DNA of 64,000 bases from Caldilineae bacterium (GCA_020634555.1 JACKBK010000005.1:1-64000); one strand, 5' to 3'; shown: positions 8,189 through 18,077, counted from the stretch's first letter. A program made the numbers and translations. Notes: generated from the sequence alone by a model not told the origin.

Positions 8189-9595
8189 ATGAGCACACAA
8201 TTCGACGTTCTGGTGATCGGCGGCGGGCCGGGCGGCTATGTGGCTGCCATACGTGCCGCACAGCTTGGTTTGAAAACAGCGATAGTGGAACGAGAGGCGC
8301 TAGGTGGCGTCTGCCTGAACTGGGGCTGCATTCCCAGCAAGGCGCTGCTGCGCAACGCAGAACTGGTCCACATCATCAACGAACAGAGCCGGGATTTCGG
8401 CTTCAGCTTCGATAACTTCAGCGCCGACTTCGAGAAAGCCTTCAAGCGAAGCCGCCAGGTGTCCAACCGGCTGGTCAAAGGCATTGGCTCACTGATGCGC
8501 AAGAATCAGATCGAGGTGATTGAAGGCACAGCCACGCTGACCTCATCCACCACCGTGACCGTTGAGCCAGGTGGACAGACGTTTTCAGCGACTAACATTG
8601 TCCTTGCCACCGGTGCACGCAACCGCACCTTTCCCGGCATGGAGACCGACGGCGAGCGGGTATTGGGATACCGCGAGGCCATCGTGCTGGAGGAGTCGCC
8701 CAAGCGTTTCGCCATCATCGGTACCGGTGCCATCGGCATGGAGTTCGCCTACGTTCACCACGCTTATGGATCGCAAGTGACTCTGATCGAGATGCTGCCG
8801 CGCATTTTGCCCTTGGAGGACGCAGAAGTCAGCCAGGAACTGGAGAAAACCTACCGTAAGATGGGCATCGATGTGCGCACAGGTACCCAGGTCCAACGCA
8901 TCGAGCGGACAGATGACGGTGTCCGGGTCCACGCGCGCGATCTGGCTAACGACGAAGAGGTGATTTTTGACGCCGACAAGGCGCTGGTAGCTGTCGGTGT
9001 ACAGCCGAACAGCGAGAATTTGGGACTGGAGGCGGTCGGCGTCAGCAAAGGCCGCGGTGGATTCGTGGAGATCGACGACTTCATGCGCACCAACGTGCCC
9101 AACATCTACGCGATCGGCGATCTGACCGGCAAGCTCAATCTGGCGCATGTGGCCAGCGCGATGGGCATCGCGGCGGCCGAGCATATCGCCGGGCACCCCA
9201 ACGAGGGGATCACGCCTGACGACTACCTGTTCATGCCGCGCTGCACCTACTGCCAGCCGCAGGTAGCCTCCATGGGCCTGACCGAGGCGCAGGCCACGGA
9301 ACGCGGCTACGAGATCAACGTCGGCCGCTTCCCCTTCATGGCCAACGGCAAGGCGCTGGGGCTGAACGAGCGCACCGGCTGGGTGAAGGTCGTCGGCGAC
9401 GCCCGGTACGGCGAGATCCTGGGCGTACACATGGTCGGCCCGGAGGTCACCGAGCTGCTGCCGGAGTTTGTGCTGGCGCGCAACAACGAACTGACTGCCG
9501 CCGAGATCGCGCGCAGCGTCCACGCCCATCCGACCCTGTCCGAGGTGTTGATGGAAGCCGCACACGCGGTAGAGGGCCACGCGATCCATATATAA
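8189..9595 (+). CDS. lpdA: Dihydrolipoyl dehydrogenase (E3)
   Basis: A 468-residue FAD-dependent disulfide oxidoreductase that reoxidises the dihydrolipoyl arm of E2. An N-terminal FAD-binding GGGPGGYVAA is followed by the redox pair C42/C47 in GGVCLNWGCIPSKALL, then the NAD-binding GTGAIGMEFAYVHHAYG, a second FAD segment (NIYAIGDLTGKLNLAHVA) and the dimerisation domain with the active-site base in HAHPTLSE. AAAAGGAAA precedes the ATG. A 180-bp gap separates it from the dockerin gene, and no clear terminator was seen there. Confidence 0.95.
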   Translation: MSTQFDVLVIGGGPGGYVAAIRAAQLGLKTAIVEREALGGVCLNWGCIPSKALLRNAELVHIINEQSRDFGFSFDNFSADFEKAFKRSRQVSNRLVKGIGSLMRKNQIEVIEGTATLTSSTTVTVEPGGQTFSATNIVLATGARNRTFPGMETDGERVLGYREAIVLEESPKRFAIIGTGAIGMEFAYVHHAYGSQVTLIEMLPRILPLEDAEVSQELEKTYRKMGIDVRTGTQVQRIERTDDGVRVHARDLANDEEVIFDADKALVAVGVQPNSENLGLEAVGVSKGRGGFVEIDDFMRTNVPNIYAIGDLTGKLNLAHVASAMGIAAAEHIAGHPNEGITPDDYLFMPRCTYCQPQVASMGLTEAQATERGYEINVGRFPFMANGKALGLNERTGWVKVVGDARYGEILGVHMVGPEVTELLPEFVLARNNELTAAEIARSVHAHPTLSEVLMEAAHAVEGHAIHI

Positions 9596-9620
9596 CAGAC
9601 ATAGCTATAACAGACATAGC
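9591..9620 (+). repeat. 15-bp tandem duplication upstream of the VapBC-like pair
   Basis: TATAACAGACATAGC occurs twice head to tail (9591-9605, 9606-9620). The first copy contains the lpdA stop codon and the second ends 18 bp before the antitoxin start. It could be an operator or a recent slippage product. Confidence 0.85.
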
Positions 9621-9638
9621 GCCACAAGGAACGTGACC

Positions 9639-9884
9639 ATGAGCACTGTAGTAAAGGCAACCTTTGACGGTCATTCGCTGTTTCCTGAATCACCGGTGGA
9701 CCTTGAGCCAAACGGCGAGTACATAATCACCATTGAACCCTACCGCAATAAGGTCTCCGAAGGTAGCGCGTGGGATGTGTTAGAGAAGGCAGTCGGAACT
9801 GTTGATGCTCCAGAAGACTGGGCCAGTGAACATGACCACTATCTGTATGGCACTGCAAAGCGGGGCAAAAAGCCTGCAGTATGA
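9639..9884 (+). CDS. Probable VapB-like antitoxin
   Basis: A small 81-residue protein with a short N-terminal beta-rich segment (VVKATFDGHSLFPESP, then NGEYIITIEPYRN) resembling antitoxins that pair with PIN toxins, and an acidic C-terminal tail. The ATG at 9639 sits 9 bp after AAGGA; a GTG two codons upstream is less likely. It overlaps the PIN gene by 4 bp (ATGA), the usual coupling in type II modules. The call depends mostly on the partner. Confidence 0.7.
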   Translation: MSTVVKATFDGHSLFPESPVDLEPNGEYIITIEPYRNKVSEGSAWDVLEKAVGTVDAPEDWASEHDHYLYGTAKRGKKPAV

Positions 9885-10291
9885 GCAAAGAGCGTTTCTT
9901 TCTCGACACGGCCTATGTTCAGGCTTTGCTGAACCGCCGCGATCAGCACCACGAGCGAGCCAAGGAGATGCTTCCTCGGGTGCGCGCCGCTGTTGAAGTC
10001 TGGATTACTGAAGCCGTCTTGATCGAGATTGGCAACGCCCTTAGCAGTTTCGATCGCCAGGCGGCAGTCCGTTTCATTGAGGGATGCTACAAAACTGGCA
10101 ACATCCATGTAGTCAGCGTCGATACGGGACTATTGGAACGCGCCTTGCAGCTTTATCGGGATCGCCCCGACAAGCAATGGGGACTAACCGATTGTATTTC
10201 CTTTGTGACCATGCGAGATCAACGCCTGACTCTAACTCTGACCATGGATGATCACTTTCGTCAGGCTGGTTTCCAAGTTCTTATGGTGTAA
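9881..10291 (+). CDS. PIN-domain ribonuclease toxin, VapC-like
   Basis: A 136-residue PIN protein. Acidic residues expected to bind the catalytic metal are visible: the N-terminal D in [17 protein letters not shown] in [14 protein letters not shown] in [14 protein letters not shown] and D in LTMDDHF. PIN toxins cleave tRNA or rRNA when not bound by antitoxin. The start overlaps the antitoxin stop. The pair is inserted between lpdA and lipA, both lipoate-related, so it may have been acquired within the operon. Confidence 0.85.
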   Translation: MSKERFFLDTAYVQALLNRRDQHHERAKEMLPRVRAAVEVWITEAVLIEIGNALSSFDRQAAVRFIEGCYKTGNIHVVSVDTGLLERALQLYRDRPDKQWGLTDCISFVTMRDQRLTLTLTMDDHFRQAGFQVLMV

Positions 10292-10313
10292 ACCCGAAGG
10301 ATTGTTGACTGCG

Positions 10314-11267
10314 ATGACAGATATTACAATAGACAATTTGATCGAACTCAAACCTTTTCGTCCCGGTCGTGATCCGGCGAGCAACCTCACCCGCGGTCGC
10401 CGGCCTGACTGGCTGCGCGTACGCATGCCGGACAGCCCCGGTTATCGCGAGATCAAGGGGCTGATGCGCGGCCACAGCCTGCACACCGTTTGCGAGGAGG
10501 CCATGTGCCCCAACATCGGCGAGTGCTGGGGACGCGGCACAGCCACCTTCCTGTTGATGGGCGACACCTGCACCCGCTCCTGCGGCTTCTGCAAGATCAA
10601 GACCGGCCGCCCGCCCGCGCTGGACGAGGATGAGCCGCGCCGTGTGGCTGAAACCGTGGCCATGATGGGACTGAAGCACGCGGTGTTGACCAGCGTCAAC
10701 CGTGATGAACTGCCTGACGGCGGTGCGCACATCTTCGCCGAGGTGATTCGCCTGATCCACGAGATGGTGCCAGGCTGTAGCGTTGAGGTGCTGATCCCCG
10801 ACTTTCAAGGCAACTGGAACGCCCTGCAGTCGGTGATGAATGCCCGTCCAGAGATCCTGAACCACAACACCGAGACCGTGCCGCGGTTGTACAAGCGGGT
10901 ACGGCCACAAGCCAAGTATCCGCGCTCGCTGGAGCTGTTGCACCAGGCGCGCCAGATGGTTCCCAACGGCGTCACCAAGACCGGCATCATGGTTGGGCTG
11001 GGCGAGAGCACCGACGAAATCCTGCAAGTGATGGACGATCTACGCTCGGTGGACGTGGACATTCTCACCATCGGCCAATACCTCCAGCCCAGCCGCTTTC
11101 ACCTGCCCATCGAGCGCTACTACACACCCTACGAGTTCGACCAATTGCGCGAGGCAGGCATGGCAAGGGGCTTTCGTTGGGTGGAGTCGGGTCCGTTGGT
11201 GCGATCCTCATACCACGCCGACGGCCAGGCTGACCAACTGATTTTCCGCGAAATGGCTGTTGGGTAA
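10314..11267 (+). CDS. lipA: Lipoyl synthase
   Basis: A 317-residue radical-SAM enzyme that inserts two sulfurs into octanoyl groups on the E2 lipoyl domain. Both clusters are visible: the auxiliary cluster motif [12 protein letters not shown] and the radical-SAM motif CTRSCGFC. Further conserved pieces are [12 protein letters not shown] and the C-terminal [10 protein letters not shown], which includes the auxiliary-cluster serine. The start at 10314 (ATGACAGATATT) was chosen over the upstream frame beginning at 10248, which would overlap the toxin gene. Its place beside E2/E3 fits lipoylation of that complex. Confidence 0.95.
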   Translation: MTDITIDNLIELKPFRPGRDPASNLTRGRRPDWLRVRMPDSPGYREIKGLMRGHSLHTVCEEAMCPNIGECWGRGTATFLLMGDTCTRSCGFCKIKTGRPPALDEDEPRRVAETVAMMGLKHAVLTSVNRDELPDGGAHIFAEVIRLIHEMVPGCSVEVLIPDFQGNWNALQSVMNARPEILNHNTETVPRLYKRVRPQAKYPRSLELLHQARQMVPNGVTKTGIMVGLGESTDEILQVMDDLRSVDVDILTIGQYLQPSRFHLPIERYYTPYEFDQLREAGMARGFRWVESGPLVRSSYHADGQADQLIFREMAVG

Positions 11268-11406
11268 GAAAGTCAACAGCCAGCGCGACTAAGGAATGCG
11301 CCAAATCTGCAACAAATCTGGTGAGTTGTTGAAACCAAACAGCTGTTTTACGCATCGAAACCGGGAAAGAGCAGACAAAACATTACAAGGAGCATGAGAA
11401 CAAACC

Positions 11407-11808
11407 ATGGTTAACATCTTCAAGAGATCCAACAGCAACGCGGTGGCAACCGCTCCCGCGTCCTCGAGCAATGGACAGCCTGCAGCAGAGCCGATTCACG
11501 TCACCGACGCAGATTTCGCCGAAGTCGTTTTGAACGCCGGCGTGCCGGCAGTGGTAGATCTGTGGGCGGAGTGGTGCGGCCCCTGCCACATGATTGCCCC
11601 CTCCGTGACGCAGATGGCGCAGGCCTACGATGGCCGCGCGGTCATCGCCAAGCTGAATGTCGACGAGAACCCGATGACCCCGGGCCGCTACGGCATTATG
11701 GGTATTCCCACCCTGCTGTATTTCAAGGACGGCAAGGAAGTGGATCGGCAGGTCGGCGTGACCGGATACGCCAATCTGGCCAACAAACTGGAGAAGCTGC
11801 TGGACTGA
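11407..11808 (+). CDS. trxA: Thioredoxin with N-terminal extension
   Basis: 133 residues: a ~27-residue Ser/Ala/Pro-rich N-terminal tail without a convincing signal peptide, then a full thioredoxin fold with the active site WCGPC (C57/C60) and the cis-proline segment YGIMGIPTLLYFKDG. It reduces protein disulfides in the cytoplasm. The best ribosome-binding stretch (AAGGAG) is 14 bp from the ATG, longer than ideal. The transcript ends at the perfect palindrome directly downstream. Confidence 0.9.
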   Translation: MVNIFKRSNSNAVATAPASSSNGQPAAEPIHVTDADFAEVVLNAGVPAVVDLWAEWCGPCHMIAPSVTQMAQAYDGRAVIAKLNVDENPMTPGRYGIMGIPTLLYFKDGKEVDRQVGVTGYANLANKLEKLLD

Positions 11809-11820
11809 CACAGCTCAACT

Positions 11821-11884
11821 TGAGAAGCCCAACAAAAAGACGCAGCCGAGGTGCCTCGGCTGCGTCTTTTTGTTGGGCTTCTCA
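11821..11884. terminator. Bidirectional terminator, perfect 31-bp palindrome
   Basis: Two exactly complementary 31-bp arms (11821-11851 and 11854-11884) are separated by TG. Each arm contains AAAAAGACGCAGCCGAGG or its complement, so both strands end in a GC stem followed by a T run (CTTTTTG). The right arm includes the stop codon of the minus-strand transferase gene, so one hairpin serves both convergent genes. Confidence 0.95.
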
Positions 11885-14386
11885 AGCGCGCTGCTGGATG
11901 AGTTCTTCCACCAGCAGGCTGTATTCCGCCAACAGCTCTTCAGCTTCCTCATCGTTGCCAGCCTCGGCGGTTACGTGGAAGAGCGGGCGGTCCGGGTCGG
12001 GGCGTATCAGCGTCCAGCGCTCCTCGTCCAGCGACAGCTTGATGCCGTCGATCATCTGGACGTTGTCGGTAACCTGGTTTTGCAGGCGGCGCATGACGGC
12101 TCCCTTGCTGTCCCAGGGGCAGTGAACGGGGGCTGAGACGGTGTGAATGGCAGGCAGGCCGGCTACAACATCCAGCAAGCGTACGTCGTGCTGTGCCAGG
12201 CATTGCAGGAGCATGGCAACCGACATCATGGCATCGGCCACCGGCTGAAAACGCGGGAAGAAGAAGAAACCGGTGCCGTCGGCTGCCAGGACCACATCCG
12301 CGCTGCTCGCGGTCTGCATGATCGAGGCCTGATCAACCGCGGTGCGGATAACGTGTCCGCCGTGGCGCCCGGCGATCTGTTCCAAAACGTTCGACTGGTT
12401 GACTGGCACGGCAACTGTGCTGCCCGGCCAGGTGCGTAGAACCAGCTCCACCATGGCCGCACAGCTGATGGCCTCCGGGACTTGCGCGCCCGTGTGGTCA
12501 GCCAGAAACATCTTTTCGCCGCCCACATCCAACCGCACACCCAGATCGCTGCCCAGCGCGCTGACGATTACACCCAGGCGGCGACGCTCGGCCAGGAAAA
12601 CCTTTTCGTCAAGAGAAATGTAGGAGGGATCGACGCGTGCGCCCAGTGGTGTTGTGTTGACGCCAAGGTGCTGCAAAATGTCGGGCAACACTTGGGAGGT
12701 AGAGGCAAAGGCGTAGTCCACCACCACGTTGAAGCCGGCCGAACGGATTGCATCCTGATCGACAGTTGCCAGAAACGCGGCTGTGTAGCGCGGAATCGCA
12801 TCGCCGGCGTAAGAGATCTGGCCGATTCCATCCATGAACGCGCGGCGGAAGTCCTCGCGGAAGAAGACTCGCTCGATGGCCCGTTCCTCTTGTTTGCTCA
12901 GGTTCATGCCGTCGCTGCCGAAGAAGCGGATGTCAACCACACGCTGGTCGAAGGGGGAGATGCGGACGTGAACGCCGCCAGCCGCGCGTGAGTTGGCTGT
13001 GTAGTACCGCGCCACAGGGATTGGCACCGTTTGCAGGTCTTGGACGTTGACGCCGGCCGATGGCAGCCCGGAGATGACAGCCCGCTTGAGCATGCGCGAG
13101 CCAGCATTCTGGTCGCGGTTGATGGTGACCACCGAGCCGCGTGGCAGCGTGGCGCCGAAAGCTGCTCCCAGGCGAGCGGCGAACTCTGGCGTCAGATCGA
13201 CGTTGATGACTCCGGTGACGCCATAGCGGCCAAACAGCACGCGCCGGCCCTGCGACCCCCAGATGATGCTGCTCTTGACGACTGCACCCGGATCGACTTC
13301 CTTGCCAGGCCATAGCTTGACGCCGGTGTGCAGCATCGCGCCCTCACCGATGATGCTGTTGTCGCCTACAACGACCCCTTCGTAGAGTGCTGATTTGGCG
13401 CGCAGGCTGCACTGGCGACTAACGATCGCGCCGCGCAGCTCGGCATCCTCACCGATGTAGCAGTTGCGCCAGATGATGCTGCGGTCGATGCGGGCACGGC
13501 TGTCCACGATGGTGTAGTCGCGCACAACACTGGGACCGCGGATCACCACGCCCCCCTTGATCTGTACTTCGTTGCCCAGATAGATTGGCCCGAAGAGCTG
13601 GGCGTCAGGGGCAATATCTACGTCTTGGCCAACCCAGATGTCGCCGCCAATGTGGTGCCCCAAAACCGAGGTGGGATAGACCAGGCCGCGCAGGAGGTCA
13701 GCGGTGGCTCGTCGATACTCGGCGAAGTTGCCGATGTCACACCAGTAGCCGGGCGCGGCGTAGCCGTAGAGAGGCGCGCCGCTTTGCAGCATGACCGGGA
13801 AGACCTGGCTGGCCCAGTCGTAGGGGGTGTTGGCGGGAATGCGATCCAACACCGAGGGGTCCAGTACATAGATGCCGGTGTTTACCGTATCGGAGGCTAC
13901 TTCACCCCAGCTCGGCTTCTCCAGAAAGCGCGTAACCCGGCCTTCCTGGTCGGTGACTATTACGCCGTAATCCAGCGGTTCGGCGACGTGGTAGAGGACA
14001 ATGGTCGCTTCAGCCTTCTTCTCCTCGTGGTAGGCGATAATCTCGCTGAGGTTGAAGTTTGTCAGGGCATCGCCGCTGATAACAATGAACGGCTCGTCCA
14101 GGTATTGGCGCGCGTTGGCGACGCTGCCGGCGGTTCCCAGCGGCGTGTCTTCGATGACATAGCGGATGCTCACGCCGTAGGAACTGCCGTCGCCGTAGTA
14201 ATCCTCGATGACAGAGGCCATGTACTGCAACGTCACGATCACATCGGTGATCCCGTGCTGGCTAAGCAGTGTCAGAATGTGTCCCAGAACGCCCTGGTTT
14301 GCCAGGGGCAGCATCGGCTTTGGTCGACCGACGGTCAATGGACGCAGCCTCGAGCCCGCGCCGCCGGCCATTACTACGGCTTTCAT
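11882..14386 (-). CDS. Fused sugar-phosphate nucleotidyltransferase / phosphomannomutase
   Basis: An 834-residue fusion. Residues 1-235 are a nucleotidyltransferase ([18 protein letters not shown], then the metal-binding ISGDALTNF and EKPSWGEV). Residues ~250-375 are a left-handed beta-helix with hexapeptide repeats. Residues ~380-834 are related to phosphoglucomutase/phosphomannomutase, but the canonical phosphoserine loop (TASHN) is not apparent; [19 protein letters not shown] stands in that region. The family is commonly annotated as mannose-1-phosphate guanylyltransferase fused to a mutase, feeding GDP-mannose to glycan synthesis. The mutase half may be inactive or regulatory. Confidence 0.85.
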   Translation of the reverse strand: MKAVVMAGGAGSRLRPLTVGRPKPMLPLANQGVLGHILTLLSQHGITDVIVTLQYMASVIEDYYGDGSSYGVSIRYVIEDTPLGTAGSVANARQYLDEPFIVISGDALTNFNLSEIIAYHEEKKAEATIVLYHVAEPLDYGVIVTDQEGRVTRFLEKPSWGEVASDTVNTGIYVLDPSVLDRIPANTPYDWASQVFPVMLQSGAPLYGYAAPGYWCDIGNFAEYRRATADLLRGLVYPTSVLGHHIGGDIWVGQDVDIAPDAQLFGPIYLGNEVQIKGGVVIRGPSVVRDYTIVDSRARIDRSIIWRNCYIGEDAELRGAIVSRQCSLRAKSALYEGVVVGDNSIIGEGAMLHTGVKLWPGKEVDPGAVVKSSIIWGSQGRRVLFGRYGVTGVINVDLTPEFAARLGAAFGATLPRGSVVTINRDQNAGSRMLKRAVISGLPSAGVNVQDLQTVPIPVARYYTANSRAAGGVHVRISPFDQRVVDIRFFGSDGMNLSKQEERAIERVFFREDFRRAFMDGIGQISYAGDAIPRYTAAFLATVDQDAIRSAGFNVVVDYAFASTSQVLPDILQHLGVNTTPLGARVDPSYISLDEKVFLAERRRLGVIVSALGSDLGVRLDVGGEKMFLADHTGAQVPEAISCAAMVELVLRTWPGSTVAVPVNQSNVLEQIAGRHGGHVIRTAVDQASIMQTASSADVVLAADGTGFFFFPRFQPVADAMMSVAMLLQCLAQHDVRLLDVVAGLPAIHTVSAPVHCPWDSKGAVMRRLQNQVTDNVQMIDGIKLSLDEERWTLIRPDPDRPLFHVTAEAGNDEEAEELLAEYSLLVEELIQQRA

Positions 14387-14517
14387 ATGAAAATGTCCTT
14401 ATGGTGCACCTGAGAAACACCTGCCCCGCAGCGCGGTACCAGGTCGCAAGGCGTGTCGAAGTAATCTTCGGCTGCCGCTGTCGCAAGACCTCGTTTGCGC
14501 CGTGTTCCAGTGCCGTG

Positions 14518-15534
14518 TCATTTGCGCTTGCGACCTGTCATCTGACGTGCCAGCGCCGCGCCGCCCAGCCCGCCGGCATAATCGCCCAACTCGGCCGTCA
14601 CGATGCGCACCCTGTCGGCGTCACGTTGCTGGAGATAATACGGTTTGGCGGTAGCGCGGATCGGTTCGGTAAACGCGTCACCCAATGCCTCCGCAACACC
14701 TCCGCCAAAGACAACCATCTCCGGATCGAGGATGTTCACCAGGTTGGCCGTAAGCAGACCAAGGTAAAACTGCACCTGGGTCATCACCTCGGTCATCAGG
14801 GTGTCGCCCGCTTCCAGCGCACTCTTGATGACGCCGCTGGTGAGTCGATCCTTGCCAGACGGACCCAAAAGATCGGAGAGTATCGAGGAATAGCCCGCTT
14901 CCAGCGCCGCGTTGACTTCCCGCTCGATGGCGGTACGGCTTGCCACCGCTTCCAGACAGCCTCGTTTGCCGCAGCCGCACAGAGGACCATTGGGCACAAT
15001 GATGGTGTGGCCGATCTCGCCGGCCGAGTAGCGCGAGCCGCGGTGCAGTTGGCCGTCGATGATCACACCGCCGCCTACACCGGTGCCGACGAAGATGCCG
15101 ATCATGTGCTGTGTGCCCCGGCCAACGCCCATCTGGTGGACGCCCAGCGTTCCCAGGTTCACGTCGTTGTCGGCGAACACGGGCACACCCAGTCTGTCGG
15201 AGAGCATCGCTGCCAGAGGAATCTCCTGCCAGCCAGGTAGATTCGGGGCTTCCACCACGACACCGGTCTCCAGGTTGACAGGGCCAGGCGCGCCGACGCC
15301 GGCCGCGATAACGGCCTGTGCATCGACCTCAGCCGAGCTCAGGACGCTCTCTGCGGTGGCGACGATCCGGTCCACGACTCCTTCCGGCCCAAGCTCTGCC
15401 TTGGTCTTCTTCTTGGCCTCGCCGATGATCTCATCTTTTTCGTTGACCACCAGCGCCATGACGTTTGTGCCGCCCAGATCGATGCCGAGGCGGTATTGCT
15501 TGCGGATCCGTGACCTGCGACTGCCTTTTGCCAT
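14518..15534 (-). CDS. ROK-family sugar kinase (glucokinase-like)
   Basis: 338 residues. An N-terminal phosphate-binding LGIDLGGTNVMALV is followed by the ATPase core with GAPGPVNLETG, the catalytic aspartate in PVFADNDVN, and the ROK zinc motif CGCGKRGCLEAVAS. Such kinases phosphorylate glucose, mannose or N-acetyl sugars; no DNA-binding domain is present, so it is a kinase and not a ROK repressor. The ATG at 15534 was chosen because upstream residues of the longer frame overlap the molybdoenzyme gene and are not family-like. A role with the adjacent mannose-phosphate fusion is plausible. Confidence 0.88.
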   Translation of the reverse strand: MAKGSRRSRIRKQYRLGIDLGGTNVMALVVNEKDEIIGEAKKKTKAELGPEGVVDRIVATAESVLSSAEVDAQAVIAAGVGAPGPVNLETGVVVEAPNLPGWQEIPLAAMLSDRLGVPVFADNDVNLGTLGVHQMGVGRGTQHMIGIFVGTGVGGGVIIDGQLHRGSRYSAGEIGHTIIVPNGPLCGCGKRGCLEAVASRTAIEREVNAALEAGYSSILSDLLGPSGKDRLTSGVIKSALEAGDTLMTEVMTQVQFYLGLLTANLVNILDPEMVVFGGGVAEALGDAFTEPIRATAKPYYLQQRDADRVRIVTAELGDYAGGLGGAALARQMTGRKRK

Positions 15535-15548
15535 GCTGTCTGTCTCCT

Positions 15549-16184
15549 CTACCAGCCGAAGCGCTCCTCGCGCCAGTACTCGCCGTTCATGTGATAGCCG
15601 TTGCGCTCCCAAAAACCGGGTCTGTCGCCCGCCATAAACTCGATGCCGCGGATCCATTTGGCGCTCTTCCAGAAGTAGCGCTTTGGCACCAGCAGCCGCA
15701 GCGGCCAGCCGTGCTCCGGCGTCAACGGCTCACCCTCGTACTCCCAGGCGAACATCGTCTCCGGGTCGTCGAGCACGTCCAGCGGCAGGTTCGTGGTGAA
15801 GTTGTTCTCGCAGTGCGCCATCAGGTGGCTGGCGTCCAGCGAGAACCTGACGCCGGCGGCTTCGATGAAATCGCGCCACGACACGCCACTCCAGGTGGTG
15901 TCCAGCTTGCTCCAGCGGGTGACACAGTGAATGTCGGTAGTCAGCATCGTCTCCGGCAGCGCGCGGAACTCGTCCCAGGTCAGTGTGATCGGCGTCTCCA
16001 CCAGCCCGAAGACACGAAAGTCCCAGGTCGCCAGATCGACAGCCGGCACGCTGCCGTAGTGCAGCACCGGAAACTTCTCGGTGACAAACTGGCCGGGCGG
16101 CACGCGCCCGCCCCGGTTGTTGTCCGGGCGGCGCGTCACCCGCCGTAGCCGGTCTACTCGTTTCGCAGGGTCTTCAAAACTCAT
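15549..16184 (-). CDS. Sulfite-oxidase-like molybdopterin-dependent oxidoreductase
   Basis: A 211-residue single-domain member of the sulfite oxidase family, containing the molybdopterin-binding fold only: no heme, no dimerisation domain and no signal peptide. The cysteine ligand of molybdenum is in [17 protein letters not shown]. Other family signatures are [20 protein letters not shown] and the C-terminal [19 protein letters not shown]. The ATG at 16184 follows GGAGAACACG; an ATG four codons upstream is also possible. Substrate is unknown: the cytoplasmic YuiH-like branch differs from periplasmic MsrP. No molybdopterin-synthesis genes are in the window. Confidence 0.87.
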   Translation of the reverse strand: MSFEDPAKRVDRLRRVTRRPDNNRGGRVPPGQFVTEKFPVLHYGSVPAVDLATWDFRVFGLVETPITLTWDEFRALPETMLTTDIHCVTRWSKLDTTWSGVSWRDFIEAAGVRFSLDASHLMAHCENNFTTNLPLDVLDDPETMFAWEYEGEPLTPEHGWPLRLLVPKRYFWKSAKWIRGIEFMAGDRPGFWERNGYHMNGEYWREERFGW

Positions 16185-16220
16185 CGTGTTCTCCATACCG
16201 TTTTCGCAACTACTTGCCTA

Positions 16221-16426
16221 CCCGTCATTCCCGCGAAAGCGGGAATCCACTCCTCGCAAACCTGGATTCTCGCTTGCCTAGAAACTGCCTCGGAGAGATC
16301 CTTCGCTGGCGATTCGGTGTATTGGGAGTCGCGTGCTCCACTCGCTCAGGATGACAACGAAGAGGTTTCTTGCAGCGGCGCATGCCGTCTTTGATGGCAT
16401 TGAGAACTTCGTGGGAATAACGACAC
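16221..16426. repeat. Composite REP/MITE-like element, copy A
   Basis: It starts with the REP left arm GTCATTCCCGCGAAAGCGGG, continues with the REP loop (CGCAAACCT) and half a right arm, and then carries a ~150-bp block beginning CCTAGAAACTGCC and ending GTGGGAATAAC. The block recurs near 42147-42296 with an estimated three quarters identity. The 272-bp gap between genes here holds nothing else that I can see. Confidence 0.75.
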
Positions 16427-16469
16427 TCTATAAAAGGTGCCAGGCGCCTGATACCTACGCTGCGATGAC

Positions 16470-17303
16470 CTAGATCTCCAGTTCAGCCAGCACCGGCAGG
16501 TGGTCCGATGCCGTCGCCGTTTCGTCAGTTTGCCAGCGTCCACACCGGCGAATGCAGGGCGCCAGCGGCGTCGATGTCCAGATGTAGTCGATGCGCGCCA
16601 GCGGGTCGTGGGCCGGATACGTCGGCTGTGGCCGGTCGCCGGCCGGCTGGCTGGCCGCAGCATCGACGTAGCCGCGGCGTTTCAGGCGGGCTGTGACATC
16701 CATGCTGCTCTCGGCCAGGTTGCGCAGTTTCTCGTCGGCCAGCACGCGGTCCAGAGCGGGCTGGTCGTTCTGGAAATCATCAGTTGTCAGCGCATTGAAG
16801 TCGCCCAACAACAGGTGCGGTCGCACCCGGTCGCGGACCGTCCATTGAAAGACCGCGGCGAGCTGTTGCAAGCGCGCCGCCTCGCTGCGGTGATCGAGAT
16901 GCGTCACATACACCGAAAGCGTTGTCCTACCGTCGTCCAGCAACAGCCGCGCTTCCAGCAGGCCGCGCTGCTCGTGGCCTTCCACCGGCGTCAGGTGGTG
17001 GCCGGCGTGAGCCAGAATGGGCAGCCGCGACAGCAACGCATTGCCATAGGACGCCAGCGGCGCAAAAGCGAACTGCGGCATCAGCGCGACTCCGAATGCG
17101 TAGGACATCCCCAGCAGCCGGGACAACTCGTCCAGCGCAGCCCGGCCGTCGCCGGGCATCGCCATCGGATGAAACACCTCGTTCAGCGCGACCACGTCGG
17201 CGCCGCTTGCTTGGATGATGCGCGCCAGCGCGGCCATGTTGGCCGGCGCGTCGCCGGACTCGTCGCGCCAGCCGTGGATGTTGTAGGTCAGCACCCGCAA
17301 CAT
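16470..17303 (-). CDS. Endonuclease/exonuclease/phosphatase-family protein (paralogue 1)
   Basis: 277 residues of the EEP (DNase I-like) fold: LRVLTYNIHGW at the N-terminus, the metal-binding glutamate in VVALNEVFHP, VYVTHLDH, the catalytic LLGDFNALTTDD and the C-terminal SDHLPVLAELEI. It could act on phosphodiesters in nucleic acids, inositol phosphates or sphingomyelin-type lipids; there is no signal peptide. It begins 6 bp after its neighbour, a clear homologue, so the two arose by tandem duplication and are co-transcribed. Confidence 0.87.
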   Translation of the reverse strand: MLRVLTYNIHGWRDESGDAPANMAALARIIQASGADVVALNEVFHPMAMPGDGRAALDELSRLLGMSYAFGVALMPQFAFAPLASYGNALLSRLPILAHAGHHLTPVEGHEQRGLLEARLLLDDGRTTLSVYVTHLDHRSEAARLQQLAAVFQWTVRDRVRPHLLLGDFNALTTDDFQNDQPALDRVLADEKLRNLAESSMDVTARLKRRGYVDAAASQPAGDRPQPTYPAHDPLARIDYIWTSTPLAPCIRRCGRWQTDETATASDHLPVLAELEI

Positions 17304-17309
17304 GGCCCG

Positions 17310-18077
17310 CTAGCTCCAGTCGAACTCGGCCATCAGCGGCCGGTGGTCGGAAGCCTGGTCAACCAACGCGCCGTTGACAACCCGGCAGCCAGTCAGATAG
17401 GGTTGCATGATTGCGGGCACGAAGATGTAGTCGATGCGGAACGATACCACCGCGGGAAAGGTGCGGTGATCGCCCTCGCCGGCGGCCATGAAGGCGTCTA
17501 CGTAGCCGCCGCTCTTGAGCATGCGTACAACCGGCGGCGTCAGGCGCTTGCTGCGCGGTCCCACCGGTCCGGGTGTGTTGAAGTCACCCATCAGCACGTG
17601 GGGCTCGTTGGCCTTGCTTTGCAGAGCGGTCAGCACGCCGCGCAACTGCCACATGCGCGTGCCCTCGAAGGCGTGGTCGAGATGGGTCGAGTAGATGGTG
17701 AAGGCGTGATCGCGGGCGACATCCAGGTGTGCGGTGAGCATGTTGCGTCCCTGGGTGCCGGGCAGCTTGGGCAGGTAGTGGTTGGCGTCGGCGACAATGG
17801 GGCAGCGGCTCAGGACGGCGTTGCCTACCGGCCCCCACCAGCCGGCGCACTGGACGGTGCGGTTGCTCTCGCCGAAGGCCCAGTCCATGCGCAGCAGGTT
17901 GGCCAGCGCGCGCAGCGGTGTGCTCTTGCCATAGTGGGTATGGACCGGGTGCAGCACCTCGTTGAGCGCGACGGCATCGGCGCCGGTGCTCTCGATGATC
18001 GCCGCCAGCCGCTCCACATCCATGCGTCCATCGCGCCCCTCCCAGAGATGGACGTTGTAGGTCAGTACTTTCAACAC
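17310..18077 (-). CDS. Endonuclease/exonuclease/phosphatase-family protein (paralogue 2)
   Basis: 255 residues, upstream partner of the preceding EEP gene. Motifs are again complete: KVLTYNVHLWEG, ADAVALNEVLHP, IYSTHLDHAFEG, MGDFNTPGPVG and SDHRPLMAEFDWS. Divergence between the two is substantial although the core motifs are kept, suggesting an old duplication with separate substrates. The start at 18077 matches the domain boundary. Confidence 0.87.
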   Translation of the reverse strand: MLKVLTYNVHLWEGRDGRMDVERLAAIIESTGADAVALNEVLHPVHTHYGKSTPLRALANLLRMDWAFGESNRTVQCAGWWGPVGNAVLSRCPIVADANHYLPKLPGTQGRNMLTAHLDVARDHAFTIYSTHLDHAFEGTRMWQLRGVLTALQSKANEPHVLMGDFNTPGPVGPRSKRLTPPVVRMLKSGGYVDAFMAAGEGDHRTFPAVVSFRIDYIFVPAIMQPYLTGCRVVNGALVDQASDHRPLMAEFDWS

